Of a stretch of 64,000 bases of DNA, positions 61,250 through 64,000 are shown piece after piece. The first letter of the stretch is position 1; the number at the start of each line of letters is the position of its first letter. Under the pieces are notes generated by a model. That model was given only the letters and a program-made list of their open reading frames with translations, was not told the DNA's origin and made no database searches. Source of the DNA: Fimbriimonadales bacterium (GTDB lineage: Bacteria; Armatimonadota; Fimbriimonadia; Fimbriimonadales; ATM1); NCBI GenBank assembly GCA_035559795.1, contig DATMAR010000003.1:434001-498000 (forward strand). The letters run 5' to 3'. Position numbers and translations under genes: made by a program.

Positions 61250-62773
61250 TCATTTTCCCCAGATATCCCAACGCACTGTGTCGATAGAAGTCGTCCATTC
61301 GGCTGGAACAGAACCTTTTTTCGTCCAAACCACACGAGCATGGATCGTTCCTTTTTGCGACTCCACGAATCGCGAAGCTCCGTCTTTGATCTCCATATAT
61401 ACTGTCGAGTCTTGAGTCGTGGCTGTTCGTGTATCCACTTCTTCGAATAAACCCGTTTGATAGTTTTTCAAGAACAGTTGTTGCGTAGCGCCACTTTGCG
61501 AGGAAGAACCTTCGAAAGTAAAAGCGAGTTCTTCTACGCTCAACAACGAGGAAATGCCTATAAAATCTACTTTAATTTCGACTCCTCCAATCGTTTGGCT
61601 CCGCGGACGTCGAACAACGATCGAATTGTCATCGCTGAAAAACAAATCTTCTAGTTCTCCTGTCAATAAATCTCCTCGAAGAACGGCAAAAGAAGAGGGA
61701 GAAACATAGATGACCCCCCCTCCGAACGGTGCTTTTGCTAGCCATCCTTCCGATTGCCCAGATGGATTCGTCCCATTCCCTACGACGCTAACAATACTGG
61801 ATTGCATCCCCACATCATTCGACACTTCGAGAAACCATCCCTGAGGAACATCTATTCCGTTCGCCTTCAGCCAATCCGTCACCGTTCTCACTCCGTAGAT
61901 TGCATCCCATATCATCGCTTTGCCCCCCCAACTTCCCACGATGACACTACCTTCGTGGGAACACGCGAGGGCAATCGTGTTGCTCGTCCCGAGGCCTTGC
62001 ATCCCCGAAGTCAAAGTCCAACGAAAACCTTCGGGAACATTATTCGTCGTTAATCCATAACCCACGATGATTGTGCCATCTTCCGAGACGTCATAAGCGA
62101 CACTCCCAAAAATCCCCCCCGGCAAATCTCCGATGCCTTGCATACCTGTGGCTTGCGTCCAACGAAAAGCCTCTTCGCCATTTCCTGAAGAGCTATAACC
62201 AACGACGGCAGAGCCGTTCCCGGATACACCGTAAGCAAAACTGTAATAGAATCCACCAGGCAATTCGCCCAAACCTTGCATCCCGGTACTTTGTGTCCAC
62301 CGAAAGGCCTGGTCACCTATATCCGAGAAACTAAACCCCACTACGACAGAACCATCAGCAGAGACCCCGTATGCGATGCTATAAAAGAACCCCCCAGGAA
62401 GAAAGCCTAAGCCTTTCATCCCCCCCTCCTGTGTCCATCTAAAGGCTTCCCATCCATTAGAAGAATTGCTTATTCCAACTAAGACAGAGCCATCTGAAGA
62501 ACAATCGTATGCAGAACTCGAAAATCCCCCCCCACTCAAATCGCCGATGCCCTGCATTCCGGTGCTTTCTGTCCATCTAAACGCTTCATCGCCATTGCTC
62601 GAATGACTCGTGCCCACGGCAACACTTCCATCCCATGAAACTCCATTTGTGTAACTAACGGTACTCCCCCCCGGTAAATCTCCCAGCCCGTTAAAAGAAC
62701 CTTGCGCAAAATGACAAGAATGGATTACAGAACACGCAACACTAACGAACAGACGCGCGCACAGTATTAACAT
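61250..62773 (-). CDS. Exported HAF-repeat protein 2
   Basis: 507 residues. Signal peptide (LILCARLFVSVACSVIHSCH), then about six HAF-type repeats (MQGIGDLSGGGFSSSAYDCS, GSAVVGYSSSGNGEEAFRWT), Gly- and Ser-rich, followed by VRTVTDWLKANGIDVPQGWF and the C-terminal beta domain (GGVIYVSPSSFAVLRGDLLT ... VRWDIWGK). Repeats carry G/C-rich tandem glycine codons. Clear paralog of the HAF protein at 19451-21001, with the same ending. GGAG precedes the ATG at spacing six. Convergent with rplA. Confidence 0.9.
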   Translation of the reverse strand: MLILCARLFVSVACSVIHSCHFAQGSFNGLGDLPGGSTVSYTNGVSWDGSVAVGTSHSSNGDEAFRWTESTGMQGIGDLSGGGFSSSAYDCSSDGSVLVGISNSSNGWEAFRWTQEGGMKGLGFLPGGFFYSIAYGVSADGSVVVGFSFSDIGDQAFRWTQSTGMQGLGELPGGFYYSFAYGVSGNGSAVVGYSSSGNGEEAFRWTQATGMQGIGDLPGGIFGSVAYDVSEDGTIIVGYGLTTNNVPEGFRWTLTSGMQGLGTSNTIALACSHEGSVIVGSWGGKAMIWDAIYGVRTVTDWLKANGIDVPQGWFLEVSNDVGMQSSIVSVVGNGTNPSGQSEGWLAKAPFGGGVIYVSPSSFAVLRGDLLTGELEDLFFSDDNSIVVRRPRSQTIGGVEIKVDFIGISSLLSVEELAFTFEGSSSQSGATQQLFLKNYQTGLFEEVDTRTATTQDSTVYMEIKDGASRFVESQKGTIHARVVWTKKGSVPAEWTTSIDTVRWDIWGK

Positions 62774-62839
62774 TTCGTCTCCGTCCCGAAATAGTAATTT
62801 CTAATCTTATATCATACTCTCTCAGGGTAAATTGCGGAT

Positions 62840-63307
62840 ATGGAACAAAGCGCGAATTGGAAAAAGTCATACCTCGAGGTGTTTCGAGAAGCATTTCTGG
62901 TTCGAGACATTGACGAAGGCGGATGGGTATTAGATCCCGGAGAAAGTTTCCCAGAAACCCTCAACGCTATTAGTGCGGAAGAGGCATCGAAACGCGTGAA
63001 AGACTGCAACTCCATTGCAGCGCATGTAGACCATCTACGTTTCGCGCTGAATCGCGCAAACCGTTATGCCAGAGATGAAGAGCCGACGGAGAGTTGGGAA
63101 GTTTCTTGGCAAAATCAAACGATAGACGAAGGCAATTGGGAAATTTTGAAAAACGACCTACGTAGAGAATACGAAGAGTTCGGAAAATTCGTCGAAGAAA
63201 ACGATAATTGGAGCAACGAAGCTCTTCTAACAGGTACGATTGCTCAACTCTCTCATATTTATTATCATCTCGCGTCTATACGGCAACTGATGAAAGTCGT
63301 GAAGTAG
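62840..63307 (+). CDS. DinB/YfiT-like metal-dependent helical protein
   Basis: 155 residues, likely four-helix bundle of the DinB superfamily: YLEVFREAFLVRDIDEGGWV, SIAAHVDHLRFALNRANRYA with the first His ligands, WEVSWQNQTIDEGNWEILKN, and TIAQLSHIYYHLASIRQLMK with the last two histidines at the usual spacing. Some relatives are thiol transferases or hydrolases; the function here is unknown. Downstream sequence to polA (230 bases) contains a REP-like copy and an otherwise featureless region. Confidence 0.8.
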   Translation: MEQSANWKKSYLEVFREAFLVRDIDEGGWVLDPGESFPETLNAISAEEASKRVKDCNSIAAHVDHLRFALNRANRYARDEEPTESWEVSWQNQTIDEGNWEILKNDLRREYEEFGKFVEENDNWSNEALLTGTIAQLSHIYYHLASIRQLMKVVK

Positions 63308-63456
63308 CCCGAACGATAACGCTCTAAAATCAGGTGATAACTCTGAAATTTTTTCTTCGACCTCACCCCATAAGGAACTTATCGTGTAAATAACATAATG
63401 CGTTCCCAAACAGAGTTTGAGAACGAGAGGCGGGGACTCTTAGAACATGAAACTTG

Positions 63457-63481
63457 TAGGAGCGCCATGAGGCGCGATGAG
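63457..63481 (+). repeat. REP-like hairpin repeat, single copy
   Basis: TAGGAGCGCCATGAGGCGCG followed by ATGAG. GCGCC and GGCGC pair across the ATGA loop. Same family as the copies at 9003-9026 and 34480-34582. It lies between the convergent DinB-like and polA genes. Confidence 0.8.
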
Positions 63482-63537
63482 ATGATTCGACCATTTCTAT
63501 AACCCGCAATAAAACATTCTCTAAAATCTCGATGCCC

Positions 63538-64000
63538 CTAACAATCTTTCATTTCCTCCATCTCGAGCCAATTCGGTCCGATTTCGACATCCACCTCCAC
63601 AGGCACTTCGAGGGGAATTGCATTTTCCATAATTTCTTTTATACGCTTTATCAATGAAAGTTCAGAAGGGTCGCATTCGAAAACGAGTTCGTCATGCACT
63701 TGGAGAATCATTTTCGTGTTCTTACCTCGCAACAATTCACCGGCTCTAATCATCGCAATTTTTATCATGTCTGCCGATGTCCCCTGTATAGGAGCATTGA
63801 TTGCCTGCCTCTCCGCATAGGCTCTCGCCACTCGATTACCGGCGTGAATGTCGGGGAAGTACCTTTTGCGCCCTGTAAGTGTCGTCGTATATCCTTTCGT
63901 CCGTGCTTGACGAAGCACCTCTTCGGTAAAGGCTTTTACTCTCGGAAATCTTCGAAAATACTGTTCGATCATTTCCTTCGTTTCTGCTACGGAGAACGCC
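63538..64000 (-). CDS. polA: DNA polymerase I, C-terminal part (5' end outside window)
   Basis: About 153 residues of the polymerase domain. FSVAETKEMIEQYFRRFPRV is followed by YTTTLTGRKRYFPDIHAGNR, ERQAINAPIQGTSADMIKIA (motif C region) and ILQVHDELVFECDPSE, with the catalytic HDE. These are the family A palm and fingers signatures. The gene continues past the window end. Confidence 0.97.
   Translation of the reverse strand, partial: AFSVAETKEMIEQYFRRFPRVKAFTEEVLRQARTKGYTTTLTGRKRYFPDIHAGNRVARAYAERQAINAPIQGTSADMIKIAMIRAGELLRGKNTKMILQVHDELVFECDPSELSLIKRIKEIMENAIPLEVPVEVDVEIGPNWLEMEEMKDC

Noticed and set aside
180-62675. Phase variation through G-tract slippage
   Set aside because: Every tract checked lies in a complete, in-frame gene, including essential ones such as mrp, ileS, rplK and rplA, where slippage would be harmful; no gene was found switched off.

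Overview
The window is about 64 kb of chromosome from a diderm, heterotrophic bacterium. I infer Armatimonadota, most likely a moderate-GC lineage near Fimbriimonadia. The basis is the combination of HAF-repeat exported proteins, a prepilin-type H-X9-DG protein, PEP-CTERM signals, a c-di-AMP riboswitch, GH172/GH29/GH42-like enzymes, FtsEX-EnvC and menaquinone biosynthesis; this is an inference from gene content, not a marker-gene result. Gene density is high, ATGA/GTGA stop-start overlaps are common, and no tRNA, rRNA, CRISPR array or insertion sequence was found. No gene-free stretch exceeds 300 bases.

Layout. 1-12 kb: 3' part of an RND efflux pump, Mrp, YjbQ, ileS-lspA, a COG2521-type protein, a secreted glycosidase-like protein and an M28 peptidase. 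12-19 kb: c-di-AMP riboswitch with a small unknown gene, a GH172 gene with a promoter suited to leaderless mRNA, the two-gene TcmP/three-Cys cassette, a pilin-like gene preceded by a terminator and a cobalamin riboswitch, a class II aldolase, a secreted S1 protease and a GH29 fucosidase. 19-29 kb: a HAF protein, an HNH nuclease behind a structured leader, thyX, then a six-gene cluster of three related small secreted beta proteins, a larger two-lobed one, a chaperone-like multi-Ig protein and a secretin, with a stand-alone LuxR-type regulator divergent from it. 29-41 kb: PIG-L deacetylase, a selenocysteine-containing SelD whose N-terminus lies behind an in-frame UGA, a PEP-CTERM remnant, a sigma factor fused to a degenerate GGDEF domain next to PilC-like and PilZ genes, a stalk-domain protein, a GH42-like protein and a TPR protein. 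41-48 kb: tsaE, a Doc-like protein lacking the Fic histidine, alcohol dehydrogenase, pdxT, a second PEP-CTERM remnant, hutG-hutH and two tandem PQQ-type beta-propellers. 48-64 kb: ftsE-ftsX-envC, menG-polyprenyl synthase-HAD, several exported or metabolic genes, secE-nusG-rplK-rplA (not followed by rplJL-rpoBC), a second HAF protein, a DinB-like protein and the 3' end of polA.

The most notable items are the secretin/chaperone/beta-subunit cluster (22.9-28.5 kb), the Sec-SelD, the sigma-GGDEF fusion, two riboswitches in front of unexpected genes, an unassigned structured leader before the HNH gene, the TcmP cassette, a REP-like hairpin repeat family, and a roughly ten-fold excess of G7/C7 tracts that encode Gly-Gly and Pro-Pro pairs.
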